Assembly: GCA_903877095.1 (NCBI GenBank)
Contig: CAIRCP010000228.1
Location: forward strand, 1 to 39,740
Length of the DNA: 39,740 nt
Source: an uncultured Actinomycetes bacterium
Lineage (GTDB): Bacteria; Actinomycetota; Actinomycetes; Mycobacteriales; Mycobacteriaceae
Direction: 5' to 3'
Position 1 is the stretch's first letter; each line of letters opens with the position of its first letter. The notes under the pieces are model-generated. The model made no database searches. It saw only the letters and a program-made list of their open reading frames with translations, and had not been told where the DNA came from. The position numbers were made by a program, and so were the translations under genes. This document shows positions 1 to 7,496 of this stretch, piece after piece.

Positions 1-81
1 GAACCTGCCACCACGCTTACCCGCATCGGAGGGCATTACCGATTCGACAGCCGCCCAGAACTCATCAGAAATCACACCCAT
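1..81 (-). CDS. IS5-type transposase, N-terminal fragment (runs off window)
   Basis: The minus strand reads MGVISDEFWAAVESVMP and continues with SDAGKRGGRF to the window edge. A start of the form 'I-S-D-E-x-W-x-x-[IV]-E-x-x-[LM]-P' followed by a basic Gly/Arg stretch is typical of the N-terminal DUF4096-like domain of IS5-family transposases. Only 27 codons are visible, so the DDE catalytic core lies outside. ATG at 81 is taken as the start; in-frame GTG 90, TTG 111 and GTG 114 are possible alternatives before a stop at 118-120. The family call is from motif memory, and the exact IS cannot be named. Confidence 0.6.
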   Translation of the reverse strand, partial: MGVISDEFWAAVESVMPSDAGKRGGRF

Positions 82-137
82 ACGTGTCACCGCGAAATCG
101 TCGCTGTTCAACACCTTTCAATTCGGGAGACACGCCC
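1..137 (-). mobile_element. Probable end of an insertion sequence abutting mgtA
   Basis: Between the transposase start and mgtA the minus strand reads GGCGTGTCTCCCGAATTG just after the mgtA stop codon. This resembles the terminal inverted repeats of many actinobacterial IS5-group elements. If so, the IS boundary lies at about position 137-138 and the mgtA TAG stop straddles the junction. The other end of the element is outside the window, so the inverted-repeat partner and target duplication cannot be seen. Confidence 0.45.
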
Positions 138-1279
138 TAAGCGGTCCGCCGGTTTTCGGGGCGCCGGACGCCGGGGGCGCGCACCGCGTAGTAGTGCTCA
201 AGCAACTGATCGCAGATTCGCGGCCAACTGCGGTCGACGACGCTGCGGCGCGCATTCGCCGAGTAGCGCGGGCGCTGGGCGAGTAGGTGCTCGACCGACC
301 GGCGCAGGCCTGATTCGAAGCCGTCCACCGGCAGCAGGACGCCGGTGCGGAACGGCGCCACCAGATCGCGCGGACCACCCGCGTCCGGCGCCACCACCGG
401 CACACCGGAAGCCAGCGCCTCCTGGATCGTCTGGCAGAACGTTTCGTGCTCCCCGGTGTGGACGAAGACGTCCATGCTGGCGAACGCGGCCGCCAGCGGC
501 TCGCCGTGGAGGGCACCGGTGAACACCGCCGAGGGCATCAGGGCTTGCAGCTTCATCCGATCGATGCCGTCGCCGACGATCACCACCTGTATGTCGTCCC
601 GGCCGGCGAGCACCGCCAGGCGCTCCACGTGCTTCTCCGGCGCGAGCCGCCCGACGAACCCCACGATCGGCCTGCCGTCGGGCGACCACTGGGTGCGCAG
701 GACGTCGCTGCGCGCCGACGGGGCAAATCCGGTGGAGTCCACGCCTCGTGCCCAATGATGCACGCGCGGAACGCCGTTGGCTTGCAGGCTCTTGATGGAA
801 GCACTCGACGGCGCCAGCGTCCGGTCCGCGAGCGCATGCAGGTGGCGGATCCACGCCCACGCCGCCGGGGCGGCGAAGCGCACTCCGTAACTGCCGGCGA
901 AGCCGGCGATGTCGGTCTGATAGACGGCCACCGTCGGAATGCCGAGGCGGCGCGCCGCCAACAGTCCGCCGTAACCGAGCAAGGCCGGCGAAGCCAGATG
1001 CACCACATGCGGATCGAATCCGCGCAGCACCCGCAACAACTCGGGTCGTGGCACACCGAGGGGAAGGGAGGTCACCCCGGGGAAAATCCGGGACGGCACG
1101 CGATGGACGCGGACGCCGTCGCACACCCGTTCCGCGGGTCGTTCGCCGCGGGGATTGTCCGGGGCGATGACGAGGGATTCGTGCCCGGTCCGGTGCAGAT
1201 GTTCAAGAACCCGCAGCACCGAATTCGAGACACCGTTGACGTTGGGAAGGAACGACTCGGCGACTATGGCAACGCGCAC
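137..1279 (-). CDS. mgtA: GDP-mannose-dependent alpha-mannosyltransferase MgtA
   Basis: A GT-B glycosyltransferase (GT4) of 380 aa, close to the roughly 378-aa M. tuberculosis MgtA (Rv0557, once called PimB). It adds mannose to a glucuronosyl-diacylglycerol lipid on the way to Man-GlcA-diacylglycerol and LM/LAM-like lipoglycans at the cytoplasmic membrane. The N-terminus [19 protein letters not shown] is the family's acceptor-domain start. The C-terminal half has [11 protein letters not shown] and the nucleotide-sugar E-x7-E motif in [13 protein letters not shown]. The start is GTG at 1279; CATCGT sits at -12 to -7, so a leaderless transcript is possible but the -12 base is off consensus. The gene is divergent from menB. 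In M. tuberculosis mgtA neighbours menD and menH, so the location here is rearranged. The stop codon abuts a probable IS end. Confidence 0.9.
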   Translation of the reverse strand: MRVAIVAESFLPNVNGVSNSVLRVLEHLHRTGHESLVIAPDNPRGERPAERVCDGVRVHRVPSRIFPGVTSLPLGVPRPELLRVLRGFDPHVVHLASPALLGYGGLLAARRLGIPTVAVYQTDIAGFAGSYGVRFAAPAAWAWIRHLHALADRTLAPSSASIKSLQANGVPRVHHWARGVDSTGFAPSARSDVLRTQWSPDGRPIVGFVGRLAPEKHVERLAVLAGRDDIQVVIVGDGIDRMKLQALMPSAVFTGALHGEPLAAAFASMDVFVHTGEHETFCQTIQEALASGVPVVAPDAGGPRDLVAPFRTGVLLPVDGFESGLRRSVEHLLAQRPRYSANARRSVVDRSWPRICDQLLEHYYAVRAPGVRRPENRRTA

Positions 1280-1442
1280 AGTGTCACGATGCGCCGGTCA
1301 CATGTCGGCGAGGTTGCAGCCAGGGATATGTCATCCGTCCAATCGGAAAGCATTGGCACCCAACCCGTTCACCACAGCGCCGCATCCTCCGGGGCATACC
1401 TGCCTTCGTCAGCCACGGTCGCCCCGGCGGGCAAGGGTGGGC

Positions 1443-1448
1443 TACGGT
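1443..1448 (+). promoter_or_regulatory. -10 hexamer of a leaderless menB promoter
   Basis: TACGGT matches the mycobacterial TANNNT -10 and lies exactly at -12 to -7 relative to the menB GTG at 1455. No Shine-Dalgarno precedes that start. This is the geometry of a leaderless mRNA whose first base is the start codon. Confidence 0.65.
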
Positions 1449-1454
1449 CGAGCG

Positions 1455-2369
1455 GTGAGTGACAACCCGTTCAACCCCGCCCTGTGGACCACCGTCGAGG
1501 GCTTCGGAGATCTCACCGACATCACCTACCACCGGCATATCCGCGACGGCCGGCGCCGGCCGACGGTGCGCATCGCGTTCGACCGGCCCGAGGTGCGCAA
1601 CGCCTTCCGCCCGCACACCGTCGACGAGTTGTATCGCGCGCTCGACCATGCCCGGATGTCTCCCGACGTCGGGGTGGTGCTGCTGACCGGTAACGGCCCG
1701 TCGGCCAAGGACGGCGGCTGGGCGTTCTGCTCCGGCGGCGATCAGCGCATCCGCGGGCGCAGCGGCTACCAGTACGCCGAAGGAGAGACGGCCGAGACCG
1801 TCGATCCGGCCCGCGCCGGCCGGTTGCACATTCTGGAAGTGCAGCGACTGATCCGGTTCATGCCCAAACCGGTGATTTGCCTGGTCAACGGCTGGGCCGC
1901 GGGCGGCGGTCACAGCCTGCACGTGGTCTGCGACCTCACCCTGGCCAGCCGTGAGCACGCCCGGTTCAAACAGACCGATGCCGACGTCGGCAGCTTCGAC
2001 GGCGGATACGGCAGCGCCTACCTGGCCCGCCAGGTGGGCCAGAAGTTCGCCCGGGAGATCTTCTTCCTGGGACGGCCGTACACCGCCGAGCAGATGCACC
2101 GCATGGGCGCGGTCAACGAGGTGGTTGACCACGCCGACCTGGAGGACGTCGCGCTTGAGTGGGCCGCCGAGATCAACGGCAAATCGCCTCAGGCACAACG
2201 GATGTTGAAGTTCGCGTTCAACCTCCTCGATGACGGGCTGGTGGGCCAGCAGCTCTTCGCCGGCGAGGCGACCCGGCTGGCGTACATGACCGACGAGGCG
2301 GTCGAGGGCCGCGACGCGTTCCTGGAGAAGCGCGAGCCGGACTGGACGCCGTTCCCCCGCTACTTCTAA
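1455..2369 (+). CDS. menB: 1,4-dihydroxy-2-naphthoyl-CoA synthase MenB
   Basis: A crotonase-fold enzyme that closes the second ring of menaquinone by cyclising O-succinylbenzoyl-CoA to DHNA-CoA in the cytoplasm. At 304 aa it is near the family length (M. tuberculosis 314). Diagnostic stretches are RPEVRNAFRPHTVDELY, the oxyanion/CoA segment CSGGDQRIRGRSGYQYA, GWAAGGGHSLHVVCDL and the active-site region QTDADVGSFDGGYG. The C-terminus KREPDWTPFPRYF is characteristic. The open frame extends upstream, but homology starts at SDNPF, which fixes the GTG at 1455; the exactly spaced -10 supports it. The SDR and glyoxalase genes follow on the same strand, as in M. tuberculosis Rv0548c-Rv0546c. Confidence 0.95.
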   Translation: MSDNPFNPALWTTVEGFGDLTDITYHRHIRDGRRRPTVRIAFDRPEVRNAFRPHTVDELYRALDHARMSPDVGVVLLTGNGPSAKDGGWAFCSGGDQRIRGRSGYQYAEGETAETVDPARAGRLHILEVQRLIRFMPKPVICLVNGWAAGGGHSLHVVCDLTLASREHARFKQTDADVGSFDGGYGSAYLARQVGQKFAREIFFLGRPYTAEQMHRMGAVNEVVDHADLEDVALEWAAEINGKSPQAQRMLKFAFNLLDDGLVGQQLFAGEATRLAYMTDEAVEGRDAFLEKREPDWTPFPRYF

Positions 2370-2390
2370 CCCTCCATAGACTCAAATGTT

Positions 2391-3248
2391 GTGACTCCCC
2401 TGCGCCGGCTCACCGAAGCGATCGCTCTCACCGGCATGCGCCCACCGCTGAGCGTTCCGGCCCGCACCAGAATCAGGCTGCGCGGCAAGCGCGTCCTGAT
2501 CACCGGGGCGTCGTCGGGCATCGGCGAGGCCGGCGCCGAGGCGTTCGCCGCCGAAGGTGCGGAAGTGATCGTCGTGGCCCGGCGGGCCGATCTGCTGGAA
2601 GGCCTGGCGCAGCGCATCGCCGACGCCGGCGGAACCGCCTCCGCGATCCCGTGCGACCTGGCCGACCTCGACGCCGTCGACGAACTGGCCGACACCGTCG
2701 AAACGCGGTTCGGCGGGGTGGACATTCTGGTCAACAACGCCGGCCGGTCGATCCGCCGGCCGCTGGCGGAGTCACTGGACCGCTGGCACGACGTCGAGCG
2801 GACCATGACGCTGAATTACTACTCGCCGCTACGGCTGATCCGCGGTCTGGCACCCGGCATGATCCAGCGCGGCGACGGCCACATCATCAACGTGGCGACG
2901 TGGGGAGTGCTCAGCGAGGCGCCTCCACTGTTCGGGGTGTACAACGCCTCCAAGGCGGCGCTGAGCACCGTGAGCCGGGTGATCGAGACCGAGTGGGGCA
3001 ACCGGGGTGTGCACTCGACCACGCTGTACTACCCGCTGGTGGCCACTCCGATGATCTCGCCGACCAAAGCCTACGAAGGGATGCCGGCGCTGAGTTCCCG
3101 CGAGGCCGCGCAGTGGATGATCGACGCCGCCCGGCGCCGCCCGGTGCGCATCGCACCGCGTTTCGGCGTCGGCGCGCGGGCGCTGGACCTCGTCGCCCCC
3201 GGGATGCTCAACACGGTGCTCAAGCGCCAACGGATGCAGCCGCGCTGA
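2391..3248 (+). CDS. Short-chain dehydrogenase/reductase (Rv0547c-like)
   Basis: A classical SDR of 285 aa. After a basic N-terminal leader of about 30 residues come the Rossmann nucleotide-binding motif TGASSGIGEAGAEAF (around residue 38), the NNAG motif, a catalytic Ser region, and YNASK carrying the catalytic Tyr and Lys. The cofactor is probably NADP(H), because an Arg pair (ARRADLL) follows strand 2. The substrate is unknown. It starts with GTG 22 bp after menB; a TAGACT hexamer at 2377-2382 could give a near-leaderless transcript of its own, but co-transcription with menB is as likely. Position matches M. tuberculosis Rv0547c beside menB. No link to menaquinone chemistry can be read from the sequence. 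Confidence 0.88.
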   Translation: MTPLRRLTEAIALTGMRPPLSVPARTRIRLRGKRVLITGASSGIGEAGAEAFAAEGAEVIVVARRADLLEGLAQRIADAGGTASAIPCDLADLDAVDELADTVETRFGGVDILVNNAGRSIRRPLAESLDRWHDVERTMTLNYYSPLRLIRGLAPGMIQRGDGHIINVATWGVLSEAPPLFGVYNASKAALSTVSRVIETEWGNRGVHSTTLYYPLVATPMISPTKAYEGMPALSSREAAQWMIDAARRRPVRIAPRFGVGARALDLVAPGMLNTVLKRQRMQPR

Positions 3249-3262
3249 GGTAGACACGAAGC

Positions 3263-3652
3263 ATGGAGATCCTCGCCAGCCGGATGCTGCTGCGACCGGC
3301 CGACTACCAGACTTCGCTGGCCTTCTACCGCGACCGCATCGGTCTGGCGATCGCGCGCGAATACCCCGGTGGCACTGTCTTTTTCGCCGGTCAGTCGCTG
3401 ATCGAAGTGGCCGGTCACGGTCGGCCGGACGACGCCGGCGGCACCTTCGCCGGGGCGTTGTGGCTGCAGGTTCGCGACCTCTACGCCGTACAGATCCAGT
3501 TGCGCGAGCGCGGGGTGGAGATCGCCCGGGAAGCACGTCAGGAGCCGTGGACCCTGCATGAGATGCACGTTGTGGACCCAGACGGGGTGACCCTGATCTT
3601 CGTGCAGGTTCCGGAGAGCCACCCGTTGCGCCGGGCGGCGCCGATCACATAG
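3263..3652 (+). CDS. Glyoxalase/bleomycin-resistance family protein (VOC fold, Rv0546c-like)
   Basis: A single vicinal-oxygen-chelate module of 129 aa. The beta-alpha-beta pattern is visible in MLLRPADYQTSLAFYRDRIGLAIAREYPGG at the start, and in LWLQVRDLYAVQIQLRERGVEI and MHVVDPDGVTLIFVQVPES at the end. The Glu in the DPDG-V-T-L-I-F strand that often binds metal is not obvious, so enzymatic function is open. The start ATG is 14 bp after the SDR stop, so it is probably the third gene of the menB operon. It converges on the DUF3349 gene ending at 3677. Confidence 0.85.
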   Translation: MEILASRMLLRPADYQTSLAFYRDRIGLAIAREYPGGTVFFAGQSLIEVAGHGRPDDAGGTFAGALWLQVRDLYAVQIQLRERGVEIAREARQEPWTLHEMHVVDPDGVTLIFVQVPESHPLRRAAPIT

Positions 3653-3661
3653 CGGCTGAGT

Positions 3662-3690
3662 TACCGGCCGTCCTGCCTACCGGCCGTCCT
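3662..3690. repeat. 13-bp direct repeat at a convergent gene junction
   Basis: TACCGGCCGTCCT occurs at 3662-3674 and again at 3678-3690 with a 3-bp spacer. The second copy contains the end of the DUF3349 gene (stop at 3677-3679). It looks like a small tandem duplication at the stop codon. Confidence 0.8.
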
Positions 3691-3988
3691 CCAAGGGCCA
3701 ACCCACCGAGGCCAGTCGCGCGGCGACCTGTTGCATCTCCTCGGGGTTGGGTTCCTTCTCGGTGACCTCGTGGATCGCTTCTCGGATCTGCTGCTCGGTC
3801 ACCGGGGTGTCGATGTCGGTTTGGCGCGCGATGGAGCGCGCGGCCTTGACGATTTCCTCGTCGGTCAGCGACCGCATGAGCAGCGCCAGCAGCGGGAAGT
3901 AATCCTTCGGCGGCACGCCGTGCGGATAGCCCTCATGAAGCCACCCGACGACGTTGTCGACGAAGCCATCATGATTCTCGACAGACAT
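3677..3988 (-). CDS. DUF3349 protein, pitA-operon copy
   Basis: A small soluble protein of 103 aa. The core WLHEGYPHGVPPKDYFPLLALLMRSLTDEEI is the DUF3349 signature, and the protein ends in ASVGWPLEDGR. A second copy with the same signature (WLRAGYPNGVPRNDYLPILALLSRRLTADEI, ending AAFGWPLDDP) is encoded at 5835-6143 on the other strand. The function of DUF3349 is unknown. ATG at 3988 is chosen because GAGGTAA lies at SD distance upstream; the frame extends nine codons further without a good site. It is the last gene of pitA-membrane protein-DUF3349, with a 13-bp gap to the previous gene. Confidence 0.85.
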   Translation of the reverse strand: MSVENHDGFVDNVVGWLHEGYPHGVPPKDYFPLLALLMRSLTDEEIVKAARSIARQTDIDTPVTEQQIREAIHEVTEKEPNPEEMQQVAARLASVGWPLEDGR

Positions 3989-4001
3989 GACGATTACCTC
4001 G

Positions 4002-4286
4002 CTACTTCTTCGCAAGCATGGGGAACAGATCGACCCCGAAGTGGTGGATGATGGTCGCCCTGGTGATCCACGCGACGCCGGTAACGATCACGAAGCCCAC
4101 CAAGAGGAACAGCAGGATTCCGACGAATTTCAGCGGCGGGTTGGGCTTGTGGATGAGGTGGTCGGCCTCTTCGCCGCCGGCTCCGAAGGAATAGGCCAGC
4201 ATCCCGGTGGCGAACAGCGCGGGCAACCCCGCTCCCAGCACCAACCCCACGATGAGGACTTTGAAGATCGATTCCAGATAGTTCAT
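4002..4286 (-). CDS. Small two-TM membrane protein (Rv0544c-like)
   Basis: A 94-aa protein starting MNYLESIFKVLIVGLVLGAG, with TM segments at about residues 7-32 (VLIVGLVLGAGLPALFATGM) and 54-78 (FVGILLFLLVGFVIVTGVAW), separated by a charged loop containing HLIHKPNPP. ATG 4286 is preceded by AAAGGGGACGCACCG, a reasonable SD. It lies 14 bp after pitA and matches the small membrane gene next to pitA in M. tuberculosis (Rv0544c). It may be an accessory subunit of the transporter; that is inferred from position only. Confidence 0.82.
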   Translation of the reverse strand: MNYLESIFKVLIVGLVLGAGLPALFATGMLAYSFGAGGEEADHLIHKPNPPLKFVGILLFLLVGFVIVTGVAWITRATIIHHFGVDLFPMLAKK

Positions 4287-4300
4287 CGGTGCGTCCCCTT

Positions 4301-5590
4301 TCAGACCGGTGTCTTCGGCTGCTGCGTCTTGGGCAGCTGCGGATTCGTCTTGGTGGTCTTCGTCTTGGTGGCCGCGGCCTCGCGCACGTGGGCCGGCACC
4401 ACCGAGTTCGTCGACTCGTCCCAGTCGGCGTTGACGTTGCTGTGGTCGACCTTCTGCTGCTGGGCCCGCCACCGCATGTAGAACGAGGCGCCCACCAGGA
4501 TCACGAAGATGACTCCGTCACCGGCCAGGCGAGACCCGGTCGCCTCCTTGATGACGTGGGAGAGCCAGTACGACAGGGCACCGACCAGGGCGGCAGCCGG
4601 CAGAGTCACCAGCCAGGCGACGGCCATCCGGCCCGCGACGGCCCAGCGCACCTGAGCGCCCGGCTTGCCGACGCCGCTGCCGAGGATCGATCCGGTCGCG
4701 ACGTGCGTCGTGGACAGTGCCATACCGGCCGCGCTGGAGCTGAGGATGATCGCCGCCGATGAGGCCTCGGCGGCCAGACCCTGCGGCGACTCGATCTCCA
4801 CCAGGCCCTTGCCGAGGGTGCGGATCACCCGCCAGCCACCGAGGTAAGTTCCCAGACCGATCGCGAAGGCGCAGCTGGCGATCACCCATATCGGCAGGCC
4901 GTCGTTCTTGACGTCGCCGGTCAGATGCCCGGTGGTGATCAACGCCAGAGCGATGACGCCCATCGTTTTCTGGGCGTCATTGGTTCCGTGTGCCAGGGCG
5001 ACCAGCGACGCCGTCGCGATCTGCCCCCAGCGGAAACCGGCCTCCCGGCGGCGCTTGAGAACCCGTTGAGTGATGCGATAGACCAGCCAGGTGCCGCACG
5101 CGGCGACAAGTCCGGCGATCAGCGGCGCCGCGACCGCCGGGATGAGGACTTTCTGGGTGACACCAGGCCAGTTCACGCCCTTCATGCCGAGCGCAGCCAG
5201 GCCGGCACCGATCAGACCGCCGAACAGCGCGTGCGAGGAGCTCGACGGGATACCGAACAGCCAGGTCAGCAGATTCCACAGGATCCCGCCGATCAGGCCG
5301 GCGAAGATGATCGTCAGCCCCATCGAGGCGTCGATCCCGGGCAGGAGTTGCCCGGTCTTGGAGTCCTGAACCTTCAGGACCGACGTGGTGACCGTCACCG
5401 CCACCTCGACCGAGAGGAAGGCACCGACCAGGTTCAAGATGCCGGCGAGCACTACTGCGGTCTTCGGCTTGAGTGCGCCGGTGGCGATGGACGTCGCCAT
5501 CGCATTCCCGGTGTCGTGGAAGCCGTTGGTGAAGTCGAAGGCCAACGCTGTGGCGATCAGCAGCACCAGGATGATCATCTCTGTCCCCAT
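4301..5590 (-). CDS. pitA: Low-affinity inorganic phosphate transporter PitA
   Basis: A PiT-family (PHO4) H+/metal-phosphate symporter of the cytoplasmic membrane, 429 aa. The N-terminal PHO4 repeat shows DFTNGFHDTGNAMATSIATG, the C-terminal one ALAHGTNDAQKTMGVIAL. Between and around them lie about ten hydrophobic helices, including GGILWNLLTWLFGIPSSSSH. The C-terminal 50 residues are hydrophilic and Lys/Thr/Pro rich. ATG 5590 (MGTEMIILVLL) fits the family; ATG 5578 is a possible alternative. It heads an operon with the genes at 4002 and 3677. Two 11-bp-spaced TTCACC repeats about 100 bp upstream suggest phosphate-dependent control. Confidence 0.93.
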   Translation of the reverse strand: MGTEMIILVLLIATALAFDFTNGFHDTGNAMATSIATGALKPKTAVVLAGILNLVGAFLSVEVAVTVTTSVLKVQDSKTGQLLPGIDASMGLTIIFAGLIGGILWNLLTWLFGIPSSSSHALFGGLIGAGLAALGMKGVNWPGVTQKVLIPAVAAPLIAGLVAACGTWLVYRITQRVLKRRREAGFRWGQIATASLVALAHGTNDAQKTMGVIALALITTGHLTGDVKNDGLPIWVIASCAFAIGLGTYLGGWRVIRTLGKGLVEIESPQGLAAEASSAAIILSSSAAGMALSTTHVATGSILGSGVGKPGAQVRWAVAGRMAVAWLVTLPAAALVGALSYWLSHVIKEATGSRLAGDGVIFVILVGASFYMRWRAQQQKVDHSNVNADWDESTNSVVPAHVREAAATKTKTTKTNPQLPKTQQPKTPV

Positions 5591-5684
5591 GCGGCCATTG
5601 TGCGGCGTCCGGAACTCGTTTGGCGAATAACCGCAAAACCTCGTCATGGCGGGCGAACTGGGAGTTTCCTACTTCCCATCAGGT

Positions 5685-5702
5685 ATTCACCGGTTGTTCA
5701 CC
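5685..5702 (+). promoter_or_regulatory. PHO-box-like direct repeat upstream of pitA
   Basis: ATTCACC at 5685-5691 and GTTCACC at 5696-5702 repeat with a period of exactly 11 bp. This matches the actinobacterial PHO box (direct GTTCACC units every 11 nt, bound by PhoP in Streptomyces and RegX3-type regulators in mycobacteria). It lies in the 244-bp gap between pitA (minus) and the DUF3349-menE genes (plus), 95 bp from the pitA start. Flanking 11-mers are weak. Regulator identity is inferred. Confidence 0.55.
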
Positions 5703-5827
5703 TTGGGTACGTCCAAACGTCGGCTGGAGTGGACAAACGGTTGGTCTGTACTCGTGCGGCCGGTTGCGGTCCCGCCCTAGAATCGGGTCGGGAGCGAACG
5801 GCGCCTGCGGGACGCCAGGCCGCGGAC

Positions 5828-5832
5828 GGAGG
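5828..5832 (+). promoter_or_regulatory. Shine-Dalgarno of the DUF3349 gene
   Basis: GGAGG lies 2 nt before ATG 5835 but 8 nt before the in-frame GTG 5841. Spacing therefore favours GTG 5841 (NRFLTSIV) as the real start. A TAGAAT hexamer at 5778-5783 is a plausible -10 for this unit. Confidence 0.5.
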
Positions 5833-5834
5833 TT

Positions 5835-6143
5835 ATGCCGGTGAACCGATTTCTCACCAGCATCGTGACGTGGCTGCGGGCCGGCTACCCCAACGGCGTC
5901 CCACGCAACGACTACCTGCCCATTCTGGCCCTGCTCTCCCGGCGTCTCACTGCCGACGAGATCATCGAGGTAGCGCGCCAACTGCGACATCTGCCGCAGC
6001 CCGGCTTCGTCGACATCGGCGTCGAAATCCTGCGCATCACCAACGAACTGCCCAAACCCGTCGACGTAGACCGAGTGCGTGCCAAACTCGCTGCTTTCGG
6101 GTGGCCGCTGGACGATCCGCGCGAGGCCGAGGAGGCCGGATAG
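5835..6143 (+). CDS. DUF3349 protein upstream of menE
   Basis: A 102-aa protein with the DUF3349 signature WLRAGYPNGVPRNDYLPILALLSRRLTADEI and the family end AAFGWPLDDP. It is paralogous to the gene at 3677-3988 in the divergent pitA operon, so the pitA-menE boundary carries a DUF3349 copy on each side. The function is unknown; the protein looks soluble and helical. ATG 5835 is listed, but SD spacing suggests GTG 5841. Its TAG stop overlaps the position where menE should begin, so translation of the two is probably coupled. Confidence 0.85.
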   Translation: MPVNRFLTSIVTWLRAGYPNGVPRNDYLPILALLSRRLTADEIIEVARQLRHLPQPGFVDIGVEILRITNELPKPVDVDRVRAKLAAFGWPLDDPREAEEAG

Positions 6144-7456
6144 CCACGCTGAGAGCGCTGGTCATCCCGCCCGGGCCATCAGCGTTGTCCCTGCTCGCGG
6201 CGGTCGCAGGCTTGCTCGACGGCCGCGAAGGCGCGCTGGTGCCGGTGCCTTCCGGCGATCTGCGCGAAACCGAACTTCTGACGACGTCGTTGCGCGTCGG
6301 CGAGGAGATCGACGACGAGGTCGCCCTGGTGGTGTCGACGTCCGGAACCACCGGGACTCCGAAGGGCGCGATGCTGACCTCGACGGCGCTGATCGCGAGT
6401 GCTTCGGCCACCCACGACCGCCTCGGCGGCCCCGGCCGGTGGCTACTTGCGCTACCGGCGCACCACATCGCCGGAATGCAGGTACTGGTGCGCAGCGTCC
6501 TCGCGGGCACCGTGCCGGTCGGCATGGACCTCTCCGACGGTTTTGACGTCGATGAACTGCCAAGAGCCGTCAGCGAACTCGGCTCCGGCCGGCGCTACAC
6601 GTCGCTGGTTGCCAATCAGCTGGCCAAGGCGCTGGCCGTTCCGGCAGCTGCCGCAGCCCTGACCGAACTCGACGCCGTCCTGCTCGGCGGTGGACCGGCG
6701 CCCCGGCCGGTGCTGGACGCCGCAGCCGAGGCCGGCGTCACCGTGGTGAGCACCTATGGCTCCAGCGAGACCGCCGGCGGTTGCGTGTACGACGGCCTGC
6801 CACTGGACGGGGTGGAGATCCGCATCGACGGGACGGACCCAGCGGGCTGCGGGCGCATCGTGATCGGCGGCGCCACCCTGGCCCGGGGGTACCGCAACCC
6901 GCCGGAGCCCGACCCCTTCGCCGAACCCGGGTGGTTCCGCACCGACGACGTCGGCGCGTTCGACGCATCCGGCCGGCTGACGGTGCTCGGCCGGGCCGAC
7001 GACGCCATCAGCACCGGCGGACTGACGGTCATGCCGTCGGTGGTCGAAGCGGCGCTGGCGCGGCATCCGGCCGTGGCCGAGTGTGCGGTCTTCGGCGTGG
7101 CCGACGACCGGCTCGGGCAGCGTGTGATCGCGGCGGTGGTGGCCGCCGCGCCGTCGTGCCCGCCGACGGCCGGCGAAATACGCGACTTCGTCGGCGAGTC
7201 ACTCGGCCGCACCGCCGCGCCCCGTGAGGTTGTTTTCGTTGCCGAGTTGCCCCGCCGCGGCATCGGCAAGATCGACTACCGCGCTCTGCGCGAGATGTAC
7301 GGGGGCGCTCTGCGCGAGATGTACGGGGGCGCTCTGCGCGAGATGTACGGGGGCGCTCTGCGCGAGATGTACGGGGGCGCTCTGCGCGAGATGCACGGGG
7401 GCGCGCTGCCCGAGACGTACAGGGGCGCGCTGCCCGAGCGGTATCGGGCGCCGTGA
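6101..7456 (+). CDS. menE: o-Succinylbenzoate-CoA ligase MenE with repeat-extended C-terminus
   Basis: An ANL-superfamily adenylating enzyme making O-succinylbenzoyl-CoA, the substrate of MenB. Motifs in order: the P-loop-like TSGTTGTPKGAML, ALPAHHIAGMQVLVRS, TYGSSETAGG, GWFRTDDVG, and the C-terminal-domain signature PRRGIGKIDYRAL with the catalytic Lys. Two oddities. (1) Family similarity begins at LRALVIPPG (about 6149), yet no ATG/GTG/TTG lies there: the codon overlapping the upstream stop after a GAGGAGG SD is ATA at 6140. The nearest upstream standard start, GTG 6101, is used here; TTG 6185 is the next downstream. (2) After KIDYR the chain runs through seven 8-residue repeats (ALREMYGG type), so it ends about 50 residues past the usual terminus. 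Confidence 0.9.
   Translation: MAAGRSARGRGGRIATLRALVIPPGPSALSLLAAVAGLLDGREGALVPVPSGDLRETELLTTSLRVGEEIDDEVALVVSTSGTTGTPKGAMLTSTALIASASATHDRLGGPGRWLLALPAHHIAGMQVLVRSVLAGTVPVGMDLSDGFDVDELPRAVSELGSGRRYTSLVANQLAKALAVPAAAAALTELDAVLLGGGPAPRPVLDAAAEAGVTVVSTYGSSETAGGCVYDGLPLDGVEIRIDGTDPAGCGRIVIGGATLARGYRNPPEPDPFAEPGWFRTDDVGAFDASGRLTVLGRADDAISTGGLTVMPSVVEAALARHPAVAECAVFGVADDRLGQRVIAAVVAAAPSCPPTAGEIRDFVGESLGRTAAPREVVFVAELPRRGIGKIDYRALREMYGGALREMYGGALREMYGGALREMYGGALREMHGGALPETYRGALPERYRAP
7281..7448 (+). repeat. 24-bp in-frame minisatellite in the menE 3' end (7 copies)
   Basis: The unit begins GCGCTCTGCGCGAGATGTAC and closes with GGGG (24 bp). Copies 1-4 (7281-7376) are identical, copy 5 (7377-7400) has one change (TAC to CAC), and copies 6-7 (7401-7448) are degenerate (ALPETYRG, ALPERYRA). 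Each copy adds eight residues (ALREMYGG) to MenE. The identical proximal copies and decayed distal ones suggest recent slippage or unequal exchange. Confidence 0.97.
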
Positions 7457-7496
7457 CGAAACCGTTACGATATCCCAGGTCGGAACACTTGGCCGT

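Noticed and set aside
1280..1454. Single GTTCACC in the mgtA-menB gap as a PHO box
   Set aside because: Only one unit, with no 11-bp-spaced partner.
4925..6100. Upstream part of an 843-codon plus-strand frame ending in menE
   Set aside because: This stretch is antisense to pitA and has no protein-like motifs; only the part from about 6140 is MenE.
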